Part shown: positions 11,913-22,399 of the stretch, in pieces
Layout of the letters: every line of letters begins with the position of its first letter
Numbering within the stretch: the stretch's first letter is position 1
Source of the DNA: Deroplatys truncata
Taxonomy: Eukaryota > Arthropoda > Insecta > Mantodea > Mantidae
Assembly: GCA_030765065.1 (NCBI GenBank)
Contig: CM060990.1
Location: forward strand, 281,507,341 to 281,571,340
Direction of reading: 5' to 3'
Length of the DNA: 64,000 nucleotides
Notes under the pieces: generated by a model
Databases searched by the model: none
The model's input: the letters and a program-made list of their open reading frames with translations, nothing else
What the model was told of the DNA's origin: nothing
Position numbers and translations under genes: made by a program

Positions 11913-13200
11913 GTGATGAAGATACTGCAGGAAAATCTACAACACAGTAAAGCAGTATCTGCTGCACTCTGTGTGAAGGTGAAGACCTGTAATATGATAC
12001 TGATCGAGGAACCCTGGTGTTACAAAGGGGAAATTAGACTTGTTAAGGAGGTTGTTGGGAAACTAGTTTATAATAAAACCTACAAGACTCTAAGAACCAG
12101 CATCTTAGTTAAAATGAATTAAATATACTGTCGTTAATAAATCTCTGTTCAGGGACCTTACGACAGTCAGAGTAACATCAACGGGGAAGGTGGACCGAGG
12201 AACTTTATACTCGGATAGGTCTACCTCCCATATGATGATGTAATATCATTCCCTCCTACGAGGGAATTAGAACAGCTGGCAGCCACCTGTTGCTCCGATG
12301 AACCACAATTGGTAATTGGCTGTGATGCTAACTCCAACCACATTACGTGGGGAAGTACGGATACAAATAAAACAGGTGGGTCTCTTTATAATTTTATTAC
12401 ATAAAGTAATATTGAGGTACTGAATGTCGGTAACAGACCTACCGTTGTTACCCCAAGAAGGCACGAAGCTATCGACATAGCTTTTACAACCAGTTATTTG
12501 GGGATCTAAACCCTGTGGTGCTACAACCCGAGAAGGGCCTGCCAACCTGATTGCCGACCTCACGTCCACGTGCACACAGCAGAGGTTCTTTATTTATTTA
12601 TGAACCTCTTTAACTCTATGGTTCTTAGCGTCCCATTCTATATTGGGCATGAAAGACCGGAAATTTTGCTCAGAGGCCTCTTTATCATGCTTGAGGTTCT
12701 CTTACGTGCCGTAAATCTATGACACGGGACCACCGACGTTGCTTCTCTTCCAAAGGTAGCCATGCCAAGGATTTTTACGCCCAAAAAATCCCTCACCCTT
12801 CCCTGAGTTTGAACCTGCGGGACGACGCGTGGCAGAGGTGGGAAATCGTCCAACCGATAGTGGGAGGTGATGTGGCTAGCGTCACACTTCCCTCAGACGA
12901 AATTTGGCTCATAAGACCAGACCGCTGCCTATCGCAGCTTCTCATTTTATCCACAATGCTGAATGGGCACCGGTCCTATACACGGGACCTAAAATCCCCA
13001 CCCCATGGTTGGGTTTGTTCCCGGGCGAATTCCATGGCTGGAACCAGAGCATCACGCCCCAGCCCACTGTTTCACGGTGCAGGACAATGGTTTGGAAATT
13101 GGCATGAGTCTGATGATGAAATCCACAGATACATTCTATTTGACGTAAGATGTACTTCTTAACAAATCAGAACTTATCGGGATCCAAAAAGAACTGACTG
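11913..13200 (+). pseudogene. LINE ORF2, AP endonuclease part
   Basis: It begins KILQENLQHSKAVSAALC, the usual first strand of the endonuclease, then IEEPWCYKGEIR (the catalytic Glu region). After frame changes it reads VIGCDANSNHITWGSTDTNK (the Asp/Asn catalytic loop) near 12,310. A SINE and some extra sequence then interrupt it. The end of the domain is recognisable again near 13,095 as NWHESDDEIHRYILFDV (the Ser-Asp-His region, degraded). Role: nicks the target to prime reverse transcription. Confidence 0.75.
12587..12831 (-). repeat. tRNA-derived SINE, copy 2
   Basis: Reverse-complement copy of the same SINE body (TTTTACGCCCAAAAAATCC and CCATTCTATATTGGGCATGA on the plus strand), with the B-box remnant TTTGAACCTGCGGG. 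The flanks repeat GCAGAGGT at 12,579-12,586 and 12,832-12,839. It lies inside the LINE endonuclease and so is younger than the LINE. Its tail is 'TTCTTTATTTATTTATG' on the plus strand. Confidence 0.85.
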
Positions 13201-13229
13201 GGATTCCTACAGGAAAGACCTAAGTCAGT

Positions 13230-14816
13230 AATCTGAGTAAGATGGATGATAAGATTTATAACTGTGAATATTTACAAATTTCTGCAGAGCATTCACGAAT
13301 GCAATAATTTCACCACTTAATAATAATTGTCCTCTAAAAGCAAGGCAAGTGAACAGGAATGTGCCCTGGTGAAATCAGACTTGCAAGTACTCATAAAAGG
13401 AAGAAAAATCGCAGACTGTTTAACTTTGCGAAACAAACCAAATAATGGACTGCTTACAGCAGATCATTGACAGTATGCAATGAAAGTTTGAGGAAGGCTA
13501 AAGACTCCTGGAGGAAGCACTGTGAATAGATAGAAATGACCCCAGAATGTGCTAGATTTCAAAATGCTCCTATAAAGGATCCACAAAGCTTTATTAGCAA
13601 TCTCCAATTGGAAAATTGAGCGTATACTAAAACAGAGGAGACAATGGAAGAAGTCTTCGAGTTCACTTCCTTAGATTCATTATACTTAATGAATATGAGG
13701 GAGGATTGGGACAGTTTGGAGCTGGAGCTCCCCAGGAATAGAACCTCGAGGGCAGACTGGGAGATCCCAAGGAAGTCATAAAATATGAAAAATTAAAATG
13801 GACACTGTTTTCATTCCGACCTTATAAATCCCCAGGAAGCGATGAAATAATGCCTATTATCCTTCAGCGAGGTTTTGATGGATTATTAAAAATTTTGATA
13901 CAAATCCTAAGAGCAAGTTTGGCCTTAGGATATATACCAATGAACTGGAGGCACCTTAGGGTGGTAATTATACCAAATCCGGGGAAACCTATGACGTTGG
14001 CTGAGTCCCTAAGGCCCATCACTTTAATGTCAATAATGCTCAAAACTCTTGAGAAATTAACAGATAGCCATGTAAGAAAAAGTGCATTGGAGGTATATCA
14101 TCTGCCCAGTGGCTGCTCGTGATTTGCAATTTTGGGAGGAGGGAAGGTGAAATTGTCGTATTAAGCACGCTTTACACGACAGGTTTTATTTTAGAGTTTA
14201 CAAGAAAATATTTATAAACAAAATAATCATATGAAACAAAATGCTTTGCATATAATTTTTTGTTTGTTCAGATTACTGCATGTATTTTCAGCATGTGCAA
14301 AATACTATGCATTAGTAAAATTCAAAATAATACATGCAATAAAACGCATCTATCAATGCGAGCGTAAATTAAACTAAATAATTAATGTATTACTCCTTTC
14401 AGTAGCAGGAAGCCTTTTGCCATTTATATTATTTGGTGCACCCGTGGGTTAATGAAAATACGTTAAAATTTCAGAGAACACGTGTTTTTTACAAATGAAT
14501 ATTCTGTGCTTTGTTTTCACAAAATAAACGATTTACAAATCTTAATCACATAATCTTGCGCATCGATAAGCCTGTGTTTCGTGAAATATTTCTTATAAGC
14601 TTTAGTTGCTACCTTGTATATTAATATTTATTCAGTAGTCAAAGTAAGAACATAATTTCTTAAGCGGAAACGCGTAGAGTTTATTTTTGCTCGTTGCCCA
14701 GCTTATCTCGTGTCTAAAACATTTGATGATAGCAAGCAATCAAAACAACGTGCATTGGAAATGTTGAGGAGTATGAAGGAAACTGTAGGAAATTATTATG
14801 CATCTTAATGCCTCTA

Positions 14817-14853
<37 letters not shown>

Positions 14854-16470
14854 TAAAATAAACTAACCTAATGAGCATTCTGTTAGATGAAGCCCATTCT
14901 CCTCTCCTTTTGTTGAACAAAATCGTTGAAATCAGGGTCTTCTTAAGATAATATATGGCTAAAGCATTAATTCTGACTTTTTTCATTGTATTTCTAGCTG
15001 AAGGTTGAAAAACACCCTTCATTCTCTGATGTGGTTATGGTAATTATGAAAATGATGCGATGCTGTTTACAATGTTCATTATGATTCCTCAACTAATTAA
15101 TTAAACTTCAAATGTACACTTACTTATTTTTAACTGTCTCCACCAAGAGAATACCACTTACACTGAATTCACTGGTTAATTTAGATATTTTACACATCAC
15201 GTGCTTCCGGACTCTGTATGCAACTAACCTGTGCGTGTGTGAATCACAGCACTCTGTGTGAGGGCGTGCACTGTGATTATGTGATGCGCAAACAAAAGCG
15301 ACAAACATAAATTGTAGTATAAGAGGAATATTTATTTTCTGCTCTGAATCGTTTTAACTCTAATATGCTATGCTTTAAATCACACTATAACTTAAGAATT
15401 TAATTAAATTTAAGATCAATTGATATAACAATTAAATTTTAGACAGAACTGAGTACACCTTTTTATATGGTGGCAGCAGTGAAATTGAATGACTCCACGT
15501 GCAAAAGGCCGTGGAGAAAGAACTAACAGCGAAGCGCTTCAGACTCCGCCAAGTTGCTATTACCTCTCTGCATTCTTCGGTCATAATCGAAGCCACATCG
15601 AAACATTCCCCTCTGCACATCTCACCTCTAGCAGTATCCATAAACGCTAAGATTCCCGAACGGGCTTGATGTAGTTCAAAACACACTCCGTAATGAAAAC
15701 AATCATGCTACTTGCTGTAAAAGCGTTACAAAAACGTTTCAAACAAAATAAAATCTATAAACTAAAACGCATAGTGCAGAAATTATTATTGCAACGACAT
15801 CTGATGTTATCCTTCCTTTCCTGCTTTTATTTTTTATTTACGGGGCGTTTATTTATGGGAAGGGTGCCGCCCTAGAGTCGTCCATCACCAGCCGCCACTG
15901 CTCTGCACCATAATCAGTATGCCTATCGCACAGGCAGATCAATTGAAACTGCCCTTTTTCATGTCGCTTGTAAACTGGAAAAGGCATTCAAGGAAAAAGG
16001 AGGTGGCACTTAGTACCTTCATTGATATTGGGGGTGCCCTTGATGGCATCTCCTTTAATGTAGTGACCACGACTGTGAGGAAACATGGAATTGATGAAAC
16101 TGTTATCGGTGGATTCAATCCATACTGAGAGGCAGAATAATTCATACAAATCTTATGGATAGTGCAAAGGTCGTGAATGGTTTGTCCACATGCTGGGATA
16201 TTATCATTCCTACTATGTAACCTGGTGGTTGATGGGCTACTTGTTCAAGCTAGTAACATAGGCTTGGATATCACGGACTATGCTGATGATATCGTCATCG
16301 TAGTTCAAGATAAATACACAGGAACGGTCAGGGAACTCGTGCAGTCAGCCCTGAATACTGTGACAAAATGGCCTGCGAATGAGGGTCTAACTATTAGTCC
16401 TCATAAAACAACCATAGTAATATTTACTATGAAATGTATTACTTCCCTTACTATGAGGAGACATTAAGGG
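13230..16470 (+). pseudogene. LINE reverse transcriptase, interrupted by a hAT-type insertion
   Basis: The N-terminal fingers read through LKILIQILRASLALGYIP, NWRHLRVVIIPNPGKP and ESLRPITLMSIMLKTLEKL (13,850-14,100). After the inserted element the domain resumes at about 15,905 with NQYAYRTGRSIETALFHV, then FIDIGGALDGISFNVV. The catalytic YADDIVIVV lies near 16,282. The flanking SPHKTTIVIF is the usual next motif. Several stops and shifts occur (for example the stop after GFNPY at about 16,127). Role: copies the element RNA at the nicked target. Confidence 0.9.
14107..15900. mobile_element. non-autonomous hAT-like transposon inside the LINE
   Basis: The ends are imperfect inverted repeats: CAGTGGCTGCTCGTGAT on the left, CAGTGGCGGCTGGTGAT on the right when reverse complemented. 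The CAGTGGCG-type start is common in hAT elements. The expected 8-bp target duplication survives only as 6 of 8 matches (ATCTGCCC and CTCTGCAC). Removing it restores contact between the two halves of the LINE reverse transcriptase. The interior (1.8 kb) holds a (TAA)n tract at 14,818-14,855 and no recognisable transposase. Confidence 0.6.
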
Positions 16471-17012
16471 ATTAGGACCTCTATATCTTCAAGGTAAAGA
16501 ACTTAAAACTTCTGAGTCAGTTACTTGCGAATGACTTTTGCCTCCAAGCTGGACTGGAATCGGCATTTCAAGGAAACAGTAAAACGTGCGAAAATAACCT
16601 TCTGAAGTGGTTAAGTGTATGCATGGTAAAATATGGGACTAAGATCTGCTGATCCATTGGATATATACCAGAATAATCATACCATTGATAACCTTTAGAG
16701 CACTGATTTGGTGGCCTAAGGTCGTTCAAACAGGCTCTAAAAATCAACTAAATAAAGCTGGAAAAAACAACATGTATAGCTGTTACAGGAGTTATGAAGA
16801 AAAACTCCTATTGCAGTAACGGAGGCATTCTTAAACCTGACTCCATTGCATTTACTTCTAACGAAGGAGGCAAGAATGACACTCTATAGACTGCAACTCG
16901 CTAAACAGCTGAGAATTTCTTAAATGCCTCAAGTGAGCTAAGAATTAGGAAATACATAGGAGATTTATCTTTAGAAATGCAGTGGGACAATATAACTTGA
17001 ATTAATCATTTC

Positions 17013-17560
17013 ATGAAGAACTTCAGGGTCATTATTGATCCTGAACATTGGACGAATAACACTCTGGAATCTCCTGAGAAAAACCTTGTTGTGGTTTATA
17101 GAAGGCTCAAGGGATGGATCAGGCAAGGATCCAGAGCATATGGCATAATATCAAAGTGCAAAGCGTTTTTGTTTTTCTTTCCTTGGGTGAATATGCTACT
17201 GTTTTTTAAAGAGAAATTCCTGCAGTTATTCAATACATACATGAATGTATAAGGAAGGCTTACACTGATAAACAGAACCTCAACTTCTCAGATAGCCACG
17301 CTGCAGTTCTCTAAGTAGTCATAAGGTAACGTCAGTACTGGTTTTATATGACTAAATATACTCACAAGCTTGGCAGAACAGAATGAAGTTCAGCTCATCT
17401 GGGTGCTGGATCATAGTGGCATAGAGGGAAATGAAAAAGCTGATGAACTTGCAAGACAAGGAGCAACTTCGCAAAGTTTTGGGTCAGAGCCGGCTCAAGG
17501 GACATGTCTATGTTTAGTAAGAGGCGTTATTAAGAACTGGTCCATAGTAGAACATCATAA
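17013..17560 (+). pseudogene. LINE RNase H domain
   Basis: NLVVVYRRLKGWIRQGSRAYG (17,083-17,145) is a decayed form of the VVYTDGS-type first RNase H motif. After a gap, VQLIWVLDHSGIEGNEKADE followed by LARQGA (17,382-17,470) is the classic C-terminal motif with the HSGIEGNEKAD signature. Stops separate the two parts. The domain degrades the RNA strand during integration in LINE clades that keep it. Confidence 0.85.
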
Positions 17561-17669
17561 AACCTGGCTTAAAGCTCCAGGAGTTATATTGCTTTTGGGG
17601 AAATGTTTTTAGAACCAGACGAATTTGAAACCATATCTCCTATACGACTATATTCCTTGGTAAAGAGTG

Positions 17670-17948
17670 TCGTCCTCCGTGGTATAGTGGTTATGCTAGC
17701 ATATAGTTCCCGAGGTCACGGGTTCAAACCCGGCGGAGGACGATGGATTTTTTCGGGCGTAAAAATCCTTAGCATAGCTTCCTTTGGAAGTGAAGTAAAG
17801 CCCGTGGTCCCGTGTCTTAGATTTACGGCACGTAAATGAACCTGAAGCCTGATAAAGAGCCTCTGAGCAAAATTATCGGTTTTTACGCCCAATATAGAAT
17901 GGGACGCTAAGGACCACAGCAGTTAAAGAGTGCCCATAAATAAAAACT
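17670..17948 (+). repeat. tRNA-derived SINE, copy 3, full length
   Basis: The head TCGTCCTCCGTGGTATAGTG has a tRNA A box (TGGTATAGTGG) and a B box (GGTTCAAACCC) 40 bp later. The acceptor-stem-like ends (TCCTCCG and CGGAGGA) pair, pointing to an Asp/Glu-type tRNA ancestor. The 3' body matches copies 1 and 2. A perfect 14-bp target duplication, CTTGGTAAAGAGTG, flanks it at 17,656-17,669 and 17,949-17,962. It is the best-preserved copy in the window and sits in the LINE 3' region. Confidence 0.93.
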
Positions 17949-18094
17949 CTTGGTAAAGAGTGCAGGCATAATGAATTGGCTTTAAAACGATACAGGTAGA
18001 ACAATAAGCCAAAGACTGAAGTGCGTCCGAAGAAGTGACGGAAATCTATATCAAAAAAGACAAGACAAAACAAAACAAGAGTCTCTCTTCTCTC

Positions 18095-18141
18095 TTTCTT
18101 CCTTTACTTATTTCCCCATAATGAGTTCGTCTATCCCTCAT

Positions 18142-18172
<31 letters not shown>

Positions 18173-18385
18173 ACCTGCCTATTCCTTTTACTTATTTCCC
18201 ATACTGAGTTCCCATACTCTCTTACCCTTTCCTTCTACTTATTTCCCATACTGGGGCCCCCCAATCTATCTCTTTTTCTCTCTACTTCTTCCATTTACCT
18301 ATTTCTCTTACAGAGTCCCTCCTCTCTCTCTCCCTCTATCCTTCCTTTTACTTAATTCCCATTCTGAGTCTGTCTCTCTCTCATT
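18095..18385 (+). repeat. CT-rich minisatellite, right block
   Basis: About five units (near 18,100, 18,185, 18,231, 18,292 and 18,345) of the same CCTTTTACTTATTTCCCATA / TGAGT / (TC)n motif as at 10,565-10,760, including a pure (CT) run at 18,145-18,172. Confidence 0.85.
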
Positions 18386-18687
18386 AGCACTTGATGTAGC
18401 ACTTAAGTCTTCACAATAGAAGAATTGTTCTTTGTTTCTCACAAGTATATCTCTCCATAATCTAGTGAAACCCTCCATTTAGAGCATTTCCCCTTCAGTA
18501 GATATCCTCAAGCGGTAATTAAATGAAACCTCTCCCAGCTGGTTTCTTAATGCAGACATTATTCGATTCATGGCAGTGAATGATTATTCAACAGTAGCAG
18601 TAGTTGATGACCAGAGCACGGCATTTGCCTATTTCCCTATGTGGTTTCTTTGCTTAAAATCATAGCCTCTGCGTATATATATATTTA
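18386..18687. other. short intergenic stretch, no gene recognised
   Basis: Between the minisatellite and the mariner element I see no coding or repeat signal apart from an AT-rich run just before 18,688. Confidence 0.4.
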
Positions 18688-18689
18688 TA

Positions 18690-20512
18690 CAGGGCGTATC
18701 ACCTAAAACTTGCACCGCAAATATTTCGGAAATGGAAAGTTCTATTGATGTGCAGTTTTCGCTGCGTTGATTGGTAGTCAGGGGCTCCTACATTTAGCCT
18801 ATAAACAGATTTAAATAATACTGAGAAAGTGTATTTTTGGGGAAAACATAAAATTTTTAAATGCAACAATGTCTAGTTACATCAACAGAATAAAGACAGG
18901 GTAAATTAGAATATCAATGGTCTTTGTTGCAGGATTCTAGTGCAAGTGGTTTACGAGTAATCGTATTTTGAAAAGTTTCCACCCCGACAATTGTTTGTCC
19001 CATTCAACCTGCTTAGTTGTTAGGTACGAAGTTGTTATGTTTGTTTGCATTGTGTTTTCTGTTCATTGATTGCATTGCGACCTTCTGGTCAGTTAGTTTG
19101 TGACAGTTCAAGCAGTAAGTCGTGAGTGGAAGATGGGGTTTACTAATGCAGAAAAAGCCGACATGCTCACGGTGAATGGAGGATGTAGGAAGAATGCAGT
19201 TCATTCCTGTACGGTGTATGCGGAAACGTATCCCAATAGACGTCAAACATCTCGGCAATTATTTATCAACCTCTTCAACCAATTGCGTGAAAGTGGTACT
19301 GTAACACCTAGAAAATGTAACAGAAACAAACAAGTGACTGGAGAAGAGGCAGAAATTAATGTTTTGGCTGCCGTTGCAGTATATCCGCAAATTAGTTCCC
19401 GCGCAATCGCACGTGGAAGCGGCATAAGTCAGGAAAGTGTACAGCACATTCTCCATCGACATACGTTCCATCCCTATCACATCTCTCTCCATTAAGAGCT
19501 GCATGGAAACGATTTTGAGAATCGTGTTAACTTTTGTACATGGGCATTAAGACATGATACTCCATATTCATCATGTATCTTGTTTAGTGATGAGGCAACA
19601 TTTACTAATCATGGCCAGATAAACCGCAGAAACATGCACAATTGGACTGTTGACAATCCCCGTTGGCTTCGTCAGGTGGAACGTCAGCGTCCATGGAGTT
19701 TAAACGTGTGGTGTGGCATAGTGACTCATCAGCTCATAGGCCCTTTGTTCATAGAAGGAACAATGAGCTCGCACAAGTATAGCAGCCTCCTGACAGACCA
19801 TCTGCCACAGATGCTAGAAGCCGTTCATTTGCAGACTAGGAAGAACCTGTGGTACCAACATGATGGCTGTCCAGCCCATGGTGCACGAAGTACTACAGCT
19901 TGTCTTAACGGATTGTTTCCAAATCGTTGGATTGGACGAAGAGGATCTGTACCTTGGCCGGCCTGTTCACCGAATCTGACCCCTTTAGACTTCTTTCTGT
20001 GGGAAAGGCTGAAAGACACTGTCTACAGTGATGTACCAACTGCACCAGACGATATGAAACGACGTATTACTGCTGCCTGCTCTGAAATTTCCGCTGAACT
20101 GCTAGAACGTGTGCAGCAGTCTTTCCATAGCAGACTGGAAGCGTATATTGAACCTGCCGGTGGTCATTTTGAACACAACCTTTGAAGGGCTATGTTCGCT
20201 TTACTTGTAAGAATCCACAGAAGTATTGTAATTCCGTTTTGTTTTTCTTTAGTTTGGCTACCACAGGTTGTACAAGTGTCGGTGCGTAAAAGTTTCAAAA
20301 TAAGATTTCTCGTAAACCACTTGCACTAGAATCTTGCAACAAACATCACTGACATTCTAATTTACCCTACCTTTATTCTGTTGATGTAATTAGGCATTAT
20401 TCCATTTAAAAATTGTTGCCCTGACTACACATCAATGCTGTGAAAGCTGCACATCAATAGCACTTTCCATTTCCGAAATATATACGGTGCAAGTTTTAGG
20501 TGACTCACTCTG
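18690..20512 (+). mobile_element. mariner-superfamily transposon, DD41D type
   Basis: The inverted repeats begin CAGGGCGTATCACCTAAAAC on the left and CAGAGTGAGTCACCTAAAAC on the right (reverse complement). They extend for about 70 bp through TTGCACCG and TTTCGGAAATGGAAAG. TA flanks both ends (18,688-18,689 and 20,513-20,514). At 1.8 kb with a nearly intact transposase, this is one of the youngest DNA transposons in the window. The two ends also share longer subterminal text (for example ACCACTTGCACTAGAATC on both sides in inverted orientation). Confidence 0.93.
19133..20185 (+). pseudogene. DD41D mariner transposase with one premature stop
   Basis: From the ATG at 19,133 (MGFTNAEKADML) the frame runs through a helix-turn-helix region (residues ~1-110) to a single TAA at 19,493-19,495. 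There SLH-stop-ELHGNDF stands where family members usually have Gln. The same frame then continues uninterrupted to 20,185. The catalytic triad is complete: LFSDEATF, QHDGCPAH and LTPLDFFLW. The second and third Asp are separated by 41 residues, hence DD41D (rosa/VISITOR-like group of the IS630-Tc1-mariner superfamily). About 350 codons is a normal length. The ATG at 19,100 is in frame too, but MGFTNAEKADM is the family-like start. The copy is inactive only through this one nonsense codon, barring hidden missense changes. Confidence 0.92.
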
Positions 20513-20520
20513 TATATATA

Positions 20521-20560
20521 CAGAGTGAATCACCTAAAACTTGCACCGTAAATATACACT
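20521..20560 (+). repeat. extra DD41D mariner terminus (left-end type)
   Basis: Just 8 bp beyond the right end of the element, CAGAGTGAATCACCTAAAAC plus TTGCACCGTAAATATAC repeats the first ~37 bp of a mariner inverted repeat in opposite orientation. It is the stub of a second element whose remainder is missing, or a leftover of insertion of one copy next to another. The junction TGTATATATACAG is itself a palindrome. Confidence 0.75.
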
Positions 20561-21235
20561 GAAGTAAAATACACCGATTTTATATTGCCTATAACTGCAT
20601 ATTTTCATAGTGTGTGCCGTTTCGTAGCATAAGGACCCATTATGGCTTTTTTTTTGGTAATAAGAATTTTATCGAAGTTTTAGCCTATTGTAACTTCATT
20701 TGTGTTATTGGCAGTTATTTATTAATAATTATATATTAATATGGTGTTAACTGTAGTATTGCAATTAATATTTTGCGCTCTGAGCCAGTGAGCCATTGTT
20801 GACAACCTGTCACAGGAAGTTTGTAATACCGGCATTGCTTTCCTTACGTCAGCAGTTGCAGTGTTTTGTGTAATAATAAAATAGCGGCTACTTAACACAA
20901 TAAAGTGTACGTAAATGGTCAATCAAACAATATTGGCATCCGTCTGCGGAATCGATCATTTTAGTGTTAACTCATCCCTTGTTCATTAATACGATGAATT
21001 TATTGTTTTCTACTTCCCCTGGGTGAAAACACAGTACTAACCTAAAACGACTGCATTATTTCATTGTAAATACAACAATAATACACAACAGACCCAATAA
21101 TAATTAAAACCGGCGTGAGCGTGTAAAGCATATTCGAGATAGATGTTAGTTAAAAACTGATAATGTGGTTTGCCATAAAAAAATTCATAGTAACTGAAGA
21201 ATACAAATTTAAAAAAAAACATAATGTTTACAGTT
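20561..21235. other. intergenic, no gene recognised
   Basis: AT-rich sequence, with no domain in the short frames and no repeat that I can match elsewhere. Confidence 0.45.
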
Positions 21236-21241
21236 TACACT
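21236..21241. repeat. 6-bp target-site duplication, left (TACACT)
   Basis: TACACT directly precedes AGTAGCTTATTTAGG. The identical hexamer follows the other terminus at 35,785-35,790. Confidence 0.85.
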
Positions 21242-21269
21242 AGTAGCTTATTTAGGAGAGAGCTGGGCC

Positions 21270-22370
21270 AGTTTTTGCGTTTATATGGGAAAAGATAGGG
21301 AAAACGAGGGTATATACGGCGATTCACGGAGGAAAATGCGTTTATATGGGGAAGATAGGGACTACGAGGATCGATGCTAGGCTAGATAGAGGTTGAAGGA
21401 ATGAGGATGTGCTTTATATGAGAGATACGTGGAATACGAGGAGAAGTGTTAGACTAGATAGGATTTGAGATGTGGAATATGCATTTATATGGGAAAGATA
21501 GGGAAAACGTGAACAGAGGCTAGGATAGACAGATGCTGAAGCAGGGAGAATATGAACATATATACAGGAGAGATAGGGGATACGTGGAGAGGTACTAAAC
21601 TATTCAGGGTTTGAAGGTAGAGTATGGCTTTTTATATGAAGAGACGAGGAAAACGAGGGTATATGCTAGGTTGAGAGAACCTTCAAGGAGGAAAAAATGC
21701 GTTTATATGGGTGAGATAGGGAAAACGAGGAGAGTTCTGAGGTAGAACAGGGACTGAAGGAGGGAGAGATATGCCTTATACGACAGAGATAGGGCGTACG
21801 AGGGGAGGTGCTAGTGTAGACAGAGGTTAAGGAGTACGGTATACGATTATATGAGGAATATATGCAAAATGGGGACAGATGGTATGATAGACAGAAGCGG
21901 GGCTACTTTTGCGTTTATATGGGGAGGGATAGGGAAAACGAGGGTAGATGCGACAGTTCAAGGAGGAAAATGGGTTTATAGGGGAGAGATAGGGAATACC
22001 AGAGCTGATGCTAGGCTAGTCAGATGCTAAAGGAGGGAGGAATATGCTTTATACGAGAGAGATAGGGAAGACAAGGAAAGATGTTATACTAAACAGGACT
22101 TGAAGGCTAGAATATGGCGTTTTATATGAGCGAGATAGCGAACCGAGGAGAGGTATTAGGCTAGGAGTTTTGAATGATAGAGTAGGCGTTTATATGCGAG
22201 AGATAGGGAATACGAGGGTCGATGCTAGGCTAGACAGGTTTGAAGTAGGGAATGCGTCTTATATGAGAGAGGTAGGGGAATATGAGGAGAAGTGCTAGGC
22301 TAGACAGAAAGGTCTGAATGACAGAGTATGCGTTTATATGGGAAAGGATAGGGAAAACGAAGGCAGGTAC
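21270..22370. repeat. subterminal ~70-bp tandem array, left arm
   Basis: About 16 units of the form TTTATATGGGAGAGATAGGG, AA(T/A)ACGAGG, then GCTAGGCTAGACAG and a GAAGG stretch. Period is roughly 70 bp with small variations. It mirrors 34,480-35,757. Confidence 0.85.
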
Positions 22371-22399
22371 TTCAATGTTTCAGGGTACGATGTTAGATT

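Larger units (their letters stand above)
10760..18080 (+). mobile_element. LINE (R1/LOA-like group, with RNase H), decayed and nested
   Basis: Gene order on the plus strand is ORF1 (DUF4780-like), AP endonuclease, reverse transcriptase and RNase H. It ends in an A-rich tail (AAAGACAAGACAAAACAAAA) directly abutting the minisatellite. Two SINEs (12,587-12,831 and 17,670-17,948) and a hAT-type element (14,107-15,900) have inserted into it. Every domain contains stops and shifts, so it is long dead. Clade placement is by domain order only; I/LOA/R1-type elements are those that carry RNase H with an AP endonuclease. Confidence 0.85.

Noticed and set aside
12719-13162. 147-codon plus-strand frame
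   Set aside because: It is the antisense of SINE copy 2 running into LINE sequence.
17670-17745. A functional tRNA gene
   Set aside because: A and B boxes are present, but the sequence continues into a SINE body shared with two other copies and is flanked by a 14-bp target duplication.
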